Assembly (NCBI GenBank): GCA_910588985.1
Contig: CAJURO010000025.1
Coordinates: 1 to 23,740 of the forward strand
Length of the DNA stretch: 23,740 bases
Direction: 5' to 3'
Source of the DNA: an uncultured Eggerthellaceae bacterium
GTDB lineage: Bacteria; Actinomycetota; Coriobacteriia; Coriobacteriales; Eggerthellaceae
Part shown: positions 1 to 6,858 of the stretch, piece by piece
How positions within the stretch are numbered: the first letter of the stretch is position 1
Layout: every line of letters starts with the position of its first letter
Notes under the pieces: model-generated
Databases searched by the model: none
What the model saw: the letters and a program-made list of their open reading frames with translations, nothing else
Told to the model about the DNA's origin: nothing
Position numbers and translations under genes: made by a program

Positions 1-91
1 ACATAAGTCTCTCAGCTCCTTATGTCTTACCTCGCTTTCATCATCATAGGGCAACCTTCAAGCGCAATAGATTCAGCTTGCGTTAACAGAG
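1..91 (-). repeat. Partial copy of foldback (MITE-like) element
   Basis: Read on the minus strand, these 91 bases match the left part of the complete element at 20911-21103, from its CTCTGTTAAC end through the GAAGGTTGCC and GAGCTGAGAGACTTATGT segments, with only a handful of differences. The copy is cut by the window edge, so its other end is not visible. Its terminal part lies inside the last codons of the tcdA-like gene and supplies that gene's stop codon. Confidence 0.8.
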
Positions 92-813
92 ATAAGAGAG
101 TGCCCGAGAAGCGCTTGGATGACGAAGCCTGCCATCATCTGGCCAGCAACAGGAGGCATATAAGAGAAGGTGCCGAGCTCTGTCTTCTCGCTGCGCGCCG
201 CACCTTCCTCTGGCATCACTTTCAATGGTTTCTCAGTCGAATAGAGCACGTCAATGTCAGCGATCCCTCGATCGCGTGCTATCTTCCTCATCTCGCGGCA
301 GAATGGACAGCCAGATGTTTTGGTCAATCGAGCAAAGCTCAGCTTGGTCGGGTCGGTTCGATTCGCCATGCCCATCGCAGAGATCACGGGCACATCGTGC
401 GCTGCAGCATAAAGCGCGATAGCCGCCTTCGCGGTGAGCGTGTCGAACGCATCCACGATGAAATCGGGACGAGGGTACGGATCGAGAAGTTCGGCGATGT
501 TCTCTTCACGTACGAAGGCATCAAGAACTTCGACGTGGGTATCAGGCGCAATGTCATGTGCCATTGCCCGCATGACATCGACCTTGCGCTGACCGATCGT
601 GCTCTTGAAGGCAAGGACCTGCCGATTGAGGTTGCTTAGCTCGACTGCATCCTTGTCAACGAACAAGAAGCTTCCGATGCCTCCACGAACAAGCGCTTCA
701 GCACAAGCGGAGCCAACGCCTCCAAGCCCGAAGACGAACACGCAGGCCTGCTCGAGGGTGCGCAATCCTTCATCGCCGATCAAGCGACGTGTTCTCGACC
801 TTGCCTCATCCAT
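73..813 (-). CDS. tcdA: tRNA threonylcarbamoyladenosine dehydratase-like (ThiF/E1 family)
   Basis: This 246-residue protein is a ThiF/MoeB/E1-type adenylating enzyme. TcdA uses ATP to cyclise the t6A modification at position 37 of ANN-decoding tRNAs. The sequence shows the nucleotide-binding loop GLGGVGS at residues 29-35, then DKDAVELSNLNRQ, which binds ATP/Mg, and the late YSTEKP motif typical of TcdA. A CPFC pair lies mid-protein. A GTG precedes the ATG, but AGGAGG sits 5 nt before the ATG and only 2 nt before the GTG, so the ATG is chosen. The protein ends in VNAS, encoded by the foldback repeat at 1-91, so the natural C-terminus may have been replaced. It lies downstream of rplL but beyond that gene's terminator. 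The family is secure; TcdA rather than another E1-like member is likely. Confidence 0.85.
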   Translation of the reverse strand: MDEARSRTRRLIGDEGLRTLEQACVFVFGLGGVGSACAEALVRGGIGSFLFVDKDAVELSNLNRQVLAFKSTIGQRKVDVMRAMAHDIAPDTHVEVLDAFVREENIAELLDPYPRPDFIVDAFDTLTAKAAIALYAAAHDVPVISAMGMANRTDPTKLSFARLTKTSGCPFCREMRKIARDRGIADIDVLYSTEKPLKVMPEEGAARSEKTELGTFSYMPPVAGQMMAGFVIQALLGHSLISVNAS

Positions 814-954
814 CACATCCTCCTGAAAAGCAGACGATCATCTTCATCAGAGCGTTGGCGACAAGGAACGTGCTCGGGCGACGTCTGACCTGCTCCCTAC
901 CGCCGTTGCCCTCCTTGTCAGGACCGATCCCTCAAGCGCAAACTGGACCTACAT

Positions 955-989
955 ACAAAACGGAGCAAGCGCTGAGCGCCTGCTCCGTT
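955..989 (-). terminator. Rho-independent terminator of rplJL
   Basis: Read on the minus strand, a 14-bp stem (AACGGAGCAGGCGC paired with GCGCTTGCTCCGTT, one G-T pair, loop TCA) is followed by TTTTG. It begins 28 bases after the rplL stop codon. Confidence 0.88.
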
Positions 990-1016
990 GCAATTCCATC
1001 AAAGAAGAGCGTTGAG

Positions 1017-1406
1017 CTACTTGATGGTGACAGCAGCACCAGCTTCCTCGAGCTTAGCCTTGATCTCGTCAGCCTTCTCCTGGTTGACACCCTCAGCGAT
1101 CGGAGCAGGAGCGCCCTCGACAGCTTCCTTAGCCTCCTTGAGGCCAAGGCCAGTGATCTCACGGACAACCTTGATGACAGCGATCTTGTTGTCACCGAAG
1201 CCCTCGAGAACAACGTCGAACTCGGTCTTGCCAGCATCAGCAGCACCAGCGTCGCCACCAGCAGCAGCGCCACCAACAGCAGCAACAGCAACAGGAGCAG
1301 CAGCGCTCACGCCGAAGGTCTCCTCGATAGCGGACACGAGTTCAGATGCCTGAAGAAGCGGCATCTCTTTCAGAGCTTCAATGATTTCCTCGTTGGTAAG
1401 AGCCAT
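1017..1406 (-). CDS. rplL: 50S ribosomal protein L7/L12
   Basis: This 129-residue protein is the acidic stalk protein of the large ribosomal subunit, which recruits translation GTPases. The N-terminal dimerisation segment (MALTNEEIIEALKEM) is followed by an Ala/Gly-rich hinge and the globular C-terminal domain with TEFDVVL, KIAVIKVVRE and GLGLKEAKEAVEGAP, ending in AGAAVTIK. The length is normal for the family. Translation could begin two codons earlier at MKM, but GGAAG is well spaced for the inner ATG. It follows rplJ after an 83-base gap and shares its transcript, ending at the hairpin at 955-989. Confidence 0.97.
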   Translation of the reverse strand: MALTNEEIIEALKEMPLLQASELVSAIEETFGVSAAAPVAVAAVGGAAAGGDAGAADAGKTEFDVVLEGFGDNKIAVIKVVREITGLGLKEAKEAVEGAPAPIAEGVNQEKADEIKAKLEEAGAAVTIK

Positions 1407-1489
1407 TTTCATCTTCCTTTCAATGGTGCCAGTCTTTCCTGGCTTGTTCTCAATGTCACGCAGCGCACCTTACGCTGCACAATATGCTG

Positions 1490-2011
1490 CTATGCAGCGT
1501 CTTTCTGGTCGGCCACAGCCTTCGTGACCTGTGCCAAACCGCGCGGCACACCATTGATCGTAGTCGCAAGACCACGAGCGATGCCAGAGATCGCGCCAGC
1601 GATCTGACCGATGATCTCCTCGCGAGACGGCAGGGATGCGATTGCTTGAACCTCGGCTGGAGAGAGCGCAGCGCCGTCCATGAGACCGCCTTTGATCTCG
1701 AGCGCCTCGTTCTCCTTCGCGAAGTCCCTGATCACCTTTGCGGATGCGGCAACATCGCTTCCAGCGAACACGAACGCGCTCGGACCTGCAAGGATGCCGT
1801 CAAGCGTCGGCTGCTCTTCCTGTTGGAGAGCAAGATGCATGATGGTGTTCTTGTAGACCTTCATGGATCCATCTGCTTCGCGGATGGCACGGCGCAATTC
1901 CTGGATCTGCTTCACGGTCAGTCCGCGATAATCAACGACCCACATCGCGCTGCATGCCTCGACATCAGCCTTGATGGCGTCGAGCATCGCAATGTTCTCT
2001 GCATTTGGCAT
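1490..2011 (-). CDS. rplJ: 50S ribosomal protein L10
   Basis: This 173-residue protein anchors the L7/L12 stalk on 23S rRNA. Recognisable L10 signatures are VVDYRGLTVKQIQELRR, YKNTIMHLA and the C-terminal region LPSREEIIGQIAGAI that binds L7/L12. AGGAGG lies 7 nt before the chosen ATG (MPNAENIAML). It is the first gene of the rplJ-rplL pair. The usual upstream rplK-rplA genes are absent here; an amidohydrolase gene lies upstream instead, so this unit probably has its own promoter. Its 5' leader contains a terminator-like hairpin consistent with L10 autoregulation. Confidence 0.97.
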   Translation of the reverse strand: MPNAENIAMLDAIKADVEACSAMWVVDYRGLTVKQIQELRRAIREADGSMKVYKNTIMHLALQQEEQPTLDGILAGPSAFVFAGSDVAASAKVIRDFAKENEALEIKGGLMDGAALSPAEVQAIASLPSREEIIGQIAGAISGIARGLATTINGVPRGLAQVTKAVADQKDAA

Positions 2012-2051
2012 ATTCACACCTCCTTCTCAAGCATCAGCGTTCCGCCCTTGT

Positions 2052-2104
2052 GGGGCAGGTCGTGCTCGAAAAAGAGACGACCCCTGCCACTTCAGACAGG
2101 GGTC
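2052..2104 (-). promoter_or_regulatory. rplJ leader with attenuator-like hairpin
   Basis: On the minus strand an 8-bp stem (GACCCCTG paired with CAGGGGTC) is followed by GTCTCTTTTTCG, a terminator-like arrangement about 60 bases upstream of the rplJ start. The 3' arm (GGCAGGGGTCGT) can alternatively pair with the downstream segment ACGACCTGCC at 2054-2063, with a two-base bulge. Leaders before rplJ commonly bind L10 or L10-L12 and control the operon. The hairpin is seen in the sequence; the regulatory role is inferred. It could instead simply terminate transcription from mtaD. Confidence 0.5.
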
Positions 2105-2257
2105 GATGCATCTTATCATGCTTTGATGACCACCTCGGCGGGCTGCTCTTCGCAATTGAACCTGAAACGGTGCCTGCTGTCTTAAGTAGCGGAACTATTC
2201 TATTCTTCATGCTGCTTGAATGCAGCTTGAGTAGTGTAAGTCAGGTCGCACCATTTG

Positions 2258-3553
2258 TCAAAGCTCGGAGATGATCCGTGCAGCGCGATCGGCGACTTCT
2301 GCCTTTGCCCGTTCAAGATCGAGTGTGGGGTACTCGCCATCTTCATAGACGACGTCGCCATCAGACATCGTGAGCACGCAATCGCTCCCATCACCAGCGA
2401 AGATGACATTGTAGAGCGGGTCAGTCATGGGGCACCACTGAGGTCCTGAGATATCAAGCACGCAGAGGTCAGCCTTGAAGCCGCATGCAAGTCTGCCAGC
2501 ATCTTCCCGACCTTGCGAAAGCGCTCCTGTGAGAGTTGCGGCACGGAGGATCTGCTTGGGATCGACCACTGCTGGATCAAGCGTTGATCCCTTATAGATG
2601 AGCCCCATGACGTACAGATCGCTGAAGAGGTTGTGATTGTTGTTCGACGCCATGCCGTCTGAGCCGACGCAGACGTTCATGCCACGAGCGAGCATCTTCG
2701 GGATCGGCGCGAAGCCGCTTCCTAGCTTCATGTTCGAAACAGGGTTGTTCGCTATGAAGACCTTCTTCTCTTGAAGGATATCAAGGTCGGCATCGTCAAC
2801 CCATACGCAGTGCGCCGCAGTCACTGGCACGTCGAACGCTCCGATCGCGTTGAAATACTCGACAGGAGAAAGACCGTCATGGCGTTCACGACACTCCTGC
2901 ACCTCTTTCTCCGTTTCGCTCAGATGGAGATGGAGACGAAGGCCCTTCTCTTTCACGATCTGGACGATATCGCGGCAAACACGCTCATTCGAGGTGTACT
3001 CAGCATGGATGTTGTAGTCGATGAGGATGCGTCCGTTCGACGACCCATGCAGCATGCGCACGTATTCTTCATTCTGTCGGCTGATCGGGTAGTCGGCATA
3101 GGGTTTCTCCTCAAAAGCGATGAGGCCTTCGCAGAGATTTGCCTTAAGGCCTGACTCAGCAACCGCTTGCGCGCGCTCAGGCAAGGCATAGTACATGTCA
3201 GAGAAGCTGATAACGCCATATCGCGCCATCTCAGCGCACGCAAGCAACGTGGCCCAGTAGTTGTCCTCGGGCGTCATCTTCGCCTCGAATGGCCAGCACT
3301 TCTCATTGAGCCAGCGATCGAGCGGCAGGTTCTCAGCGAACCCGCGAAGGAGTGTCATGGGCGCATGCGCATGCGCATTGTAGAGCGCAGGCATCAAGAG
3401 ACGCCCCACGCCGTCATAGACACGACCAAACCGTTGCGCATCTTTCGGCGCTGTTCCAGAGATGTATTCGATACGATCGCCGATCGTCCCGACATGCTGA
3501 TTGGGAAGGAAGTCGAGGTTCTCATCAAGGATCGCGATGTTTGAGAAGAGCAT
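2258..3553 (-). CDS. mtaD: 5-methylthioadenosine/S-adenosylhomocysteine deaminase-like amidohydrolase
   Basis: This 431-residue metal-dependent hydrolase belongs to the ATZ/TRZ–MtaD branch of the amidohydrolase superfamily, which deaminates adenine or related rings of MTA, SAH or adenosine. It shows the metal motif NAHAH (His61, His63), HLHLSETEKEV (third His), AAHCVW (fourth His) and GSDGMASNNNHN with the catalytic Asp. PxxNMKLGSG is typical of the family. The second of two close ATGs (MLFSN) is chosen because AGGA is well spaced for it. The gene is isolated: tRNA-Ala lies divergently upstream and rplJ downstream. A role in SAM-cycle salvage is inferred from the family; exact substrate cannot be read from sequence. 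Confidence 0.88.
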   Translation of the reverse strand: MLFSNIAILDENLDFLPNQHVGTIGDRIEYISGTAPKDAQRFGRVYDGVGRLLMPALYNAHAHAPMTLLRGFAENLPLDRWLNEKCWPFEAKMTPEDNYWATLLACAEMARYGVISFSDMYYALPERAQAVAESGLKANLCEGLIAFEEKPYADYPISRQNEEYVRMLHGSSNGRILIDYNIHAEYTSNERVCRDIVQIVKEKGLRLHLHLSETEKEVQECRERHDGLSPVEYFNAIGAFDVPVTAAHCVWVDDADLDILQEKKVFIANNPVSNMKLGSGFAPIPKMLARGMNVCVGSDGMASNNNHNLFSDLYVMGLIYKGSTLDPAVVDPKQILRAATLTGALSQGREDAGRLACGFKADLCVLDISGPQWCPMTDPLYNVIFAGDGSDCVLTMSDGDVVYEDGEYPTLDLERAKAEVADRAARIISEL

Positions 3554-3622
3554 GGTCATCCTTTGTTCTCATGTGCGTCTAATTCGTCCATGGTAACAGA
3601 AAGGGATGTGCCATTTTGGCAA

Positions 3623-3652
3623 TTGCTCCAGAGGGAAACGATGTGTTATAGT
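3623..3652 (+). promoter_or_regulatory. Candidate promoter of tRNA-Ala
   Basis: TTGCTC (3623-3628) and TATAGT (3647-3652) are separated by 18 bases, and the -10 ends 12 bases before the mature tRNA 5' end. The position is right for a tRNA promoter; the -35 match is moderate. Confidence 0.55.
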
Positions 3653-3664
3653 GATTCACGCTTT

Positions 3665-3740
3665 GGGGCATTAGCTCAGCTGGGAGAGCGCATGGCTGGC
3701 AGCCATGAGGTCAGGGGTTCGATCCCCCTATGCTCCACCA
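3665..3740 (+). tRNA. tRNA-Ala (GGC)
   Basis: This 76-base gene folds as a complete cloverleaf: acceptor GGGGCAT with ATGCTCC, D-arm GCTC/GAGC, anticodon stem CATGG/CCATG around loop CTGGCAG (anticodon GGC, reads GCC and GCT), and T-arm AGGGG-TTCGATC-CCCCT. CCA is encoded. The last 22 bases recur exactly at 3890-3911. Confidence 0.97.
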
Positions 3741-3748
3741 GGGCAGTC

Positions 3749-3786
3749 ACGGTCGTCAATTCAGGTTGGCGGCCGTTTTCTTTTTG
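3749..3786 (+). terminator. Terminator of tRNA-Ala
   Basis: A 7-bp stem (ACGGTCG with CGGCCGT, one G-T pair) encloses a 14-base loop and is followed by TTTTCTTTTTG. It starts 8 bases after the encoded CCA. Confidence 0.7.
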
Positions 3787-3791
3787 CTTCA

Positions 3792-3911
3792 GGGGATCGA
3801 ACCCCGAGAGGGCTCAAACGTCCAGTGGACGTTTGAGGGCGAGCATCGATAGATGCGAAGCCTATTCGGATTCGCGAAGCGAATACGAGTCGATCCCCCT
3901 ATGCTCCACCA
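3792..3911 (+). repeat. Hairpin cassette ending in duplicated tRNA-Ala 3' end
   Basis: An outer 9-bp pair (GGGGATCGA at 3792-3800 with TCGATCCCC at 3890-3898) encloses three successive hairpins: an 11-bp perfect stem CTCAAACGTCC/GGACGTTTGAG (3813-3837), GCATC/GATGC (3843-3856) and ATTCGC/GCGAAT (3870-3884). The first arm reads GGGGATCGAACCCC, the reverse complement of a tRNA T-arm. The last 22 bases repeat the tRNA-Ala T-arm and acceptor with CCA exactly. No reading frame or integrase is present. The structure is visible directly; its origin and function are unknown. Confidence 0.75.
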
Positions 3912-3918
3912 TCAATTC

Positions 3919-3953
3919 ATTCCGCGGCCGCTATGCGGACCGCGGAATTTTTC
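3919..3953 (+). terminator. Terminator after the tRNA-tail cassette
   Basis: A long GC-rich stem (ATTCCGCGG with CCGCGGAAT outside, CCGC with GCGG inside, one bulged A) is followed by TTTTTCG. The motif TTTTTCGTTTGAG that follows also occurs after the rubrerythrin terminator at 16761-16773. Confidence 0.85.
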
Positions 3954-3957
3954 GTTT

Positions 3958-4103
3958 GAGCCGACCTGACGCTGCGGACACCCTAGATAGGTCCATATAA
4001 CGCTCCAAGCGCACCTACCTCGCGGCACAAAGGCCGCTCGGGTGCGCTTTCCCGTTATCTGAACCTATCTATGATGCCCTCGCTATCCTTGCAGCGTCCT
4101 GTA
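3958..4103 (+). repeat. Palindromic repeat, copy A
   Basis: This 146-bp segment is matched base for base, apart from two substitutions near its end, by the inverted copy A' at 17002-17147. Bases 3986-4069 form a long imperfect hairpin: GATAGGT...ATAACG with CGTTAT...ACCTATC outside, AAGCGCACC/GGTGCGCTT next, GCGGC/GCCGC at the tip. The ends carry a short inverted repeat (GACGCTGC/GCAGCGTC). A diverged relative with the same plan is at 16771-16912. It lies directly 3' of a terminator. No coding potential is apparent. Confidence 0.9.
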
Positions 4104-4125
4104 GTAGCAAAGTTGGCGACCGTTT

Positions 4126-4153
4126 TTGCTGATCAGCCCAGAACCGCTATCAT
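4126..4153 (+). promoter_or_regulatory. Candidate promoter of the SPFH gene
   Basis: TTGCTG and TATCAT are separated by 16 bases, 65 bases upstream of the chosen start codon. This is a fair but unproven match to a sigma-70 promoter. Confidence 0.35.
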
Positions 4154-4218
4154 AGCGATATCATGAAATTCACCCATTGACCCATCTTACACGTCCTTCT
4201 CTGCTGATCGGAGGCTCC

Positions 4219-5145
4219 ATGAGCACCTGGATAGTATTCGCCCTTCTTCTCGTCATCCTGTTCATCCTCGCTGTCTTGTCGATCTTCATCGTTCCCCAGC
4301 AGAAGGCATTCATCATTGAGCGGCTTGGGAAATTCAACCGATACTGCTCTGCAGGGCTGCATTTTCGCATCCCCGTGATCGAGAACATTGCATCTCGCAT
4401 CGATCTGCGAACGTCGCAAACCGAGTTCTCCATCGATGCCAAAACAAAGGATAACGTCACGGTGACCATGGAGATAGCCGCCCAATACCGCGTGAGCACG
4501 ACACAAGGTGGCTCCCAGCAAGAGTCAGGCATCTGGCGCAGTTATTACATGTTGCAGAATCCCGTGGGACAGATGCGTTCCTACTTGATCGATGCGCTTC
4601 GAAGCGCAGTTCCCCAATACACCCTTGACGAGGTGTTCGATCGAAAGGACGCCATTGCCCAAGACGTCAATGATCAAGTCTCTGGCCTCATGGTCGAATA
4701 TGGCTACGATGTGGTCTCGACTCTCATCACATCCATCGGCCTGCCGCCCGATGTCGAACGCTCGATGAACTCCATCAACAGCGCTCAACGCGAAAAAGTG
4801 GCAGCGCAGTCGCTTGCCGATGCTGAGCGCATCAAGGTGGTCACCGAAGCGAAAGCCCAAGCAGAAGCTATGGAAGAGGCTGGACGAGGCATCGCAGCGC
4901 AGCGGCGTGCAATTGCGGATGGCATTGCCGATTCGCTTTCCGTGATCCAGGAGTCAGGCATCAGCGCGGCAGAAGCGAATCAGCTGTTCGTGTTCACCCA
5001 GTGGACTGACATGATGTCGGAGTTTGCGAAGAGCGGCAAGCAGTCCACGGTAGTGCTCTCGTCGGATTTCAATGCCACCACCTCGATGTTCGACCAGATG
5101 CTCATTGCCCAGAAAGCTGTGGAGAAAAACGAACCGAACGCATAG
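4219..5145 (+). CDS. SPFH/Band 7 (stomatin/QmcA-like) membrane protein
   Basis: This 308-residue protein has an N-terminal membrane segment (residues about 4-24), then a Band 7 domain opening with VPQQKAFIIERLGKFNR and containing IDLRTSQTEF, DNVTVTMEIAAQYRV and ALRSAVPQYTLDEVFDRKD. An Ala/Glu/Lys-rich coiled-coil region (DAERIKVVTEAKAQAEAMEEA) follows. SPFH proteins form oligomeric membrane scaffolds affecting protease activity or membrane microdomains. A TTG 14 codons upstream is in frame, but the ATG of MSTWIV has GGAGG just before it. The gene stands alone, convergent with nrdG; no adjacent NfeD-type partner is seen. The specific role is unknown. Confidence 0.92.
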   Translation: MSTWIVFALLLVILFILAVLSIFIVPQQKAFIIERLGKFNRYCSAGLHFRIPVIENIASRIDLRTSQTEFSIDAKTKDNVTVTMEIAAQYRVSTTQGGSQQESGIWRSYYMLQNPVGQMRSYLIDALRSAVPQYTLDEVFDRKDAIAQDVNDQVSGLMVEYGYDVVSTLITSIGLPPDVERSMNSINSAQREKVAAQSLADAERIKVVTEAKAQAEAMEEAGRGIAAQRRAIADGIADSLSVIQESGISAAEANQLFVFTQWTDMMSEFAKSGKQSTVVLSSDFNATTSMFDQMLIAQKAVEKNEPNA

Positions 5146-5267
5146 CTTCCCAGACCGCAAGGACGACGCTCGCTTGCTTCAGCTTAACTGTTCCATCGTG
5201 GTCACGCAGCGCTCGTGATGAGACATCCATACCAAGCTGACAACAACCCAGCAGGTCGCTCACAGAA

Positions 5268-5855
5268 TCACCAAGACGGCGGTACTTCCAGATCGAACGA
5301 AGGTTGATGCCATTCGACAACCCGCCCCATCTCACGCGTTCTCGCCATATCGATGACACGCTGATTCGATGAACCACGCCAATCAAGCTCAAGGGACTTG
5401 AGCGACTCCACGAACGGCCCGTCGACGAGCACATCAATATGCTCGAGCAGGTCATCGACCCCCTCACGGGTGCTTTGACTAAGATCTTCAAAGAGATAGC
5501 CTGTGTAGGCCCAGACACCGTAACCCTCGTGCTTCAGCATGCGGGCAAGCGCAGCACATGCGCAAGCCTGATCGAAGGGCTCACCCCCGGTAATGGTGAT
5601 GTTGCGGCACAGTGGATTAGCTCGAATGTCGCTCATGATCTCTGAGACAGTCATCGTGTAGCCGCCTTCGAATGGCTGGCTCTCAGGGTTATGACATCCA
5701 GGACATGCATGCGTGCAACCCTGTACGAACACAGAATAGCGAAGGCCGGGGCCGTCAACGATAGAATCGAGCACCGTCCCATAGAGGTTCAACGTTTCAT
5801 GCTCGCACCCAGCTTGACCTTCTGGTCCTTGATCGTGCTTCACAGATGCCCCCAT
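5268..5855 (-). CDS. nrdG: Anaerobic ribonucleoside-triphosphate reductase activating protein
   Basis: This 195-residue radical SAM activase installs the glycyl radical on NrdD. The iron-sulfur/SAM motif is CTHACPGC (Cys47, Cys51, Cys54), followed by GGEP (SAM binding), with DGPG and VFVQGC ahead of it, all typical of NrdG. There is a ~22-residue polar N-terminal extension. A GTG codon lies just upstream of the ATG; AAGGAG is 6 nt from the GTG and 9 nt from the ATG, so either could be used. It starts 6 bases after the mscS stop, implying translational coupling. The partner nrdD lies upstream on the same strand, separated by mscS. Confidence 0.95.
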   Translation of the reverse strand: MGASVKHDQGPEGQAGCEHETLNLYGTVLDSIVDGPGLRYSVFVQGCTHACPGCHNPESQPFEGGYTMTVSEIMSDIRANPLCRNITITGGEPFDQACACAALARMLKHEGYGVWAYTGYLFEDLSQSTREGVDDLLEHIDVLVDGPFVESLKSLELDWRGSSNQRVIDMARTREMGRVVEWHQPSFDLEVPPSW

Positions 5856-5861
5856 CACAGA

Positions 5862-6839
5862 TCACTCCTTGGGCTTGGTCGTCGTCTTAGTGGGTCTTGG
5901 GCGCTTGTGACGCTGCGCAAGCTTACGCTGCTCTCGGCGACTAAGGCGGCTCTTTCGATGGTGCGTCTTTTCGGTCCTCAGATCCTTGCGAAGCGCGATG
6001 ATGTCTTCGCCAACCTGGGAGCTTCCGGACGGAACCTCTTGCGAATCGTCCTTCGCGCGCACCGCATATCGATCGATGGCTTTCAAGGCGATGTCCTTCG
6101 CCTCATCCACTTTGGTCCCCTCAATGATCGTGAAGCAGAGAACGCCTTGGTATCCGAGGTGCGTGACAGCTGTGAAATAGACCTTCGCGGGCTTATCCAT
6201 GACGGTGACCGCAGCAAGCGCTTTGTCGACCGCTTGCTCCATTGCGGTTGCAACGTGATCGAGCGCTTCATCGGTGTGAGTGATGACGATGTCAACGCGA
6301 ACATCTTGATCTCGCTTCAGCTTGATCAAGGCCTCAGAGTTGATCACCGAGTTCGGGATGAGGATGACATCGCCATTGGCTGCGACGATCGAGGTGTTGC
6401 GCCAGGTGATATCGTTCACGATGCCCTCGTTCGCACCAACCTTGATCCGATCCCCTGGCATGATCAGCTTCGCAAGGCTGATCTGCAAGCCTCCGATCAA
6501 GTTCGAGAGCGTATTCTGAAAACCAAGCGATACTGCAATGCCGCCAATGCCAAGAGCGGCGATCGCAGCGCTCACGTTGATGCCAAAGCAACTTGAGAGG
6601 ATCACGCAAAGCCCGATGACCCAGACGGTCACGCGCGCTATGTTGATGAAGATGGAGAGCGCAGGCAGCGGATTCACATCCATATGGAGAAGCCTTCGCA
6701 AGAGCTTCGTGACCAAATGCGACACGATGATCGTGACAACGGCCACCACCAGGATGGTGATGGCCGTGCTCAACCATTCAACATGCAGAATGCTATCAAG
6801 GCCCTTACGCAGAGCGCTTGTGATCGAATCCAGCGACAT
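5862..6839 (-). CDS. mscS: Small-conductance mechanosensitive channel (MscS family)
   Basis: This 325-residue membrane protein releases solutes on hypo-osmotic shock. Membrane helices lie at about residues 24-44 and 66-86, followed by the pore helix region AAIAALGIGGIAVSLGFQNT (91-110) and LSNLIGGLQI, close to the MscS signature. The beta domain follows (PGDRIKVGANEGIV, WRNTSIVAANGDVILIPNS). The C-terminus is extended by about 50 residues, strongly basic and Lys/Arg/Thr-rich. It starts 19 bases after the nrdD stop with only a weak ribosome site and ends 6 bases before nrdG, so it sits inside the reductase operon. A basic tail could contact nucleic acid or acidic lipids, but that is a guess. 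Confidence 0.93.
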   Translation of the reverse strand: MSLDSITSALRKGLDSILHVEWLSTAITILVVAVVTIIVSHLVTKLLRRLLHMDVNPLPALSIFINIARVTVWVIGLCVILSSCFGINVSAAIAALGIGGIAVSLGFQNTLSNLIGGLQISLAKLIMPGDRIKVGANEGIVNDITWRNTSIVAANGDVILIPNSVINSEALIKLKRDQDVRVDIVITHTDEALDHVATAMEQAVDKALAAVTVMDKPAKVYFTAVTHLGYQGVLCFTIIEGTKVDEAKDIALKAIDRYAVRAKDDSQEVPSGSSQVGEDIIALRKDLRTEKTHHRKSRLSRREQRKLAQRHKRPRPTKTTTKPKE

Positions 6840-6858
6840 ATCCCGCGAGGCGCAAGCC

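Noticed and set aside
789..1607. Plus-strand open frame rich in Ser/Leu opposite rplL and rplJ
   Set aside because: Low-complexity antisense of ribosomal protein genes.
3719..3911. Prophage or integrative element attachment sites at tRNA-Ala
   Set aside because: The two 22-base copies are only 149 bases apart with no integrase or cargo between, so this is not an intact integrated element. A remnant cannot be excluded.
5691..6596. Plus-strand open frame of 301 codons opposite nrdG/mscS
   Set aside because: It crosses two real genes on the other strand and matches nothing recognisable.
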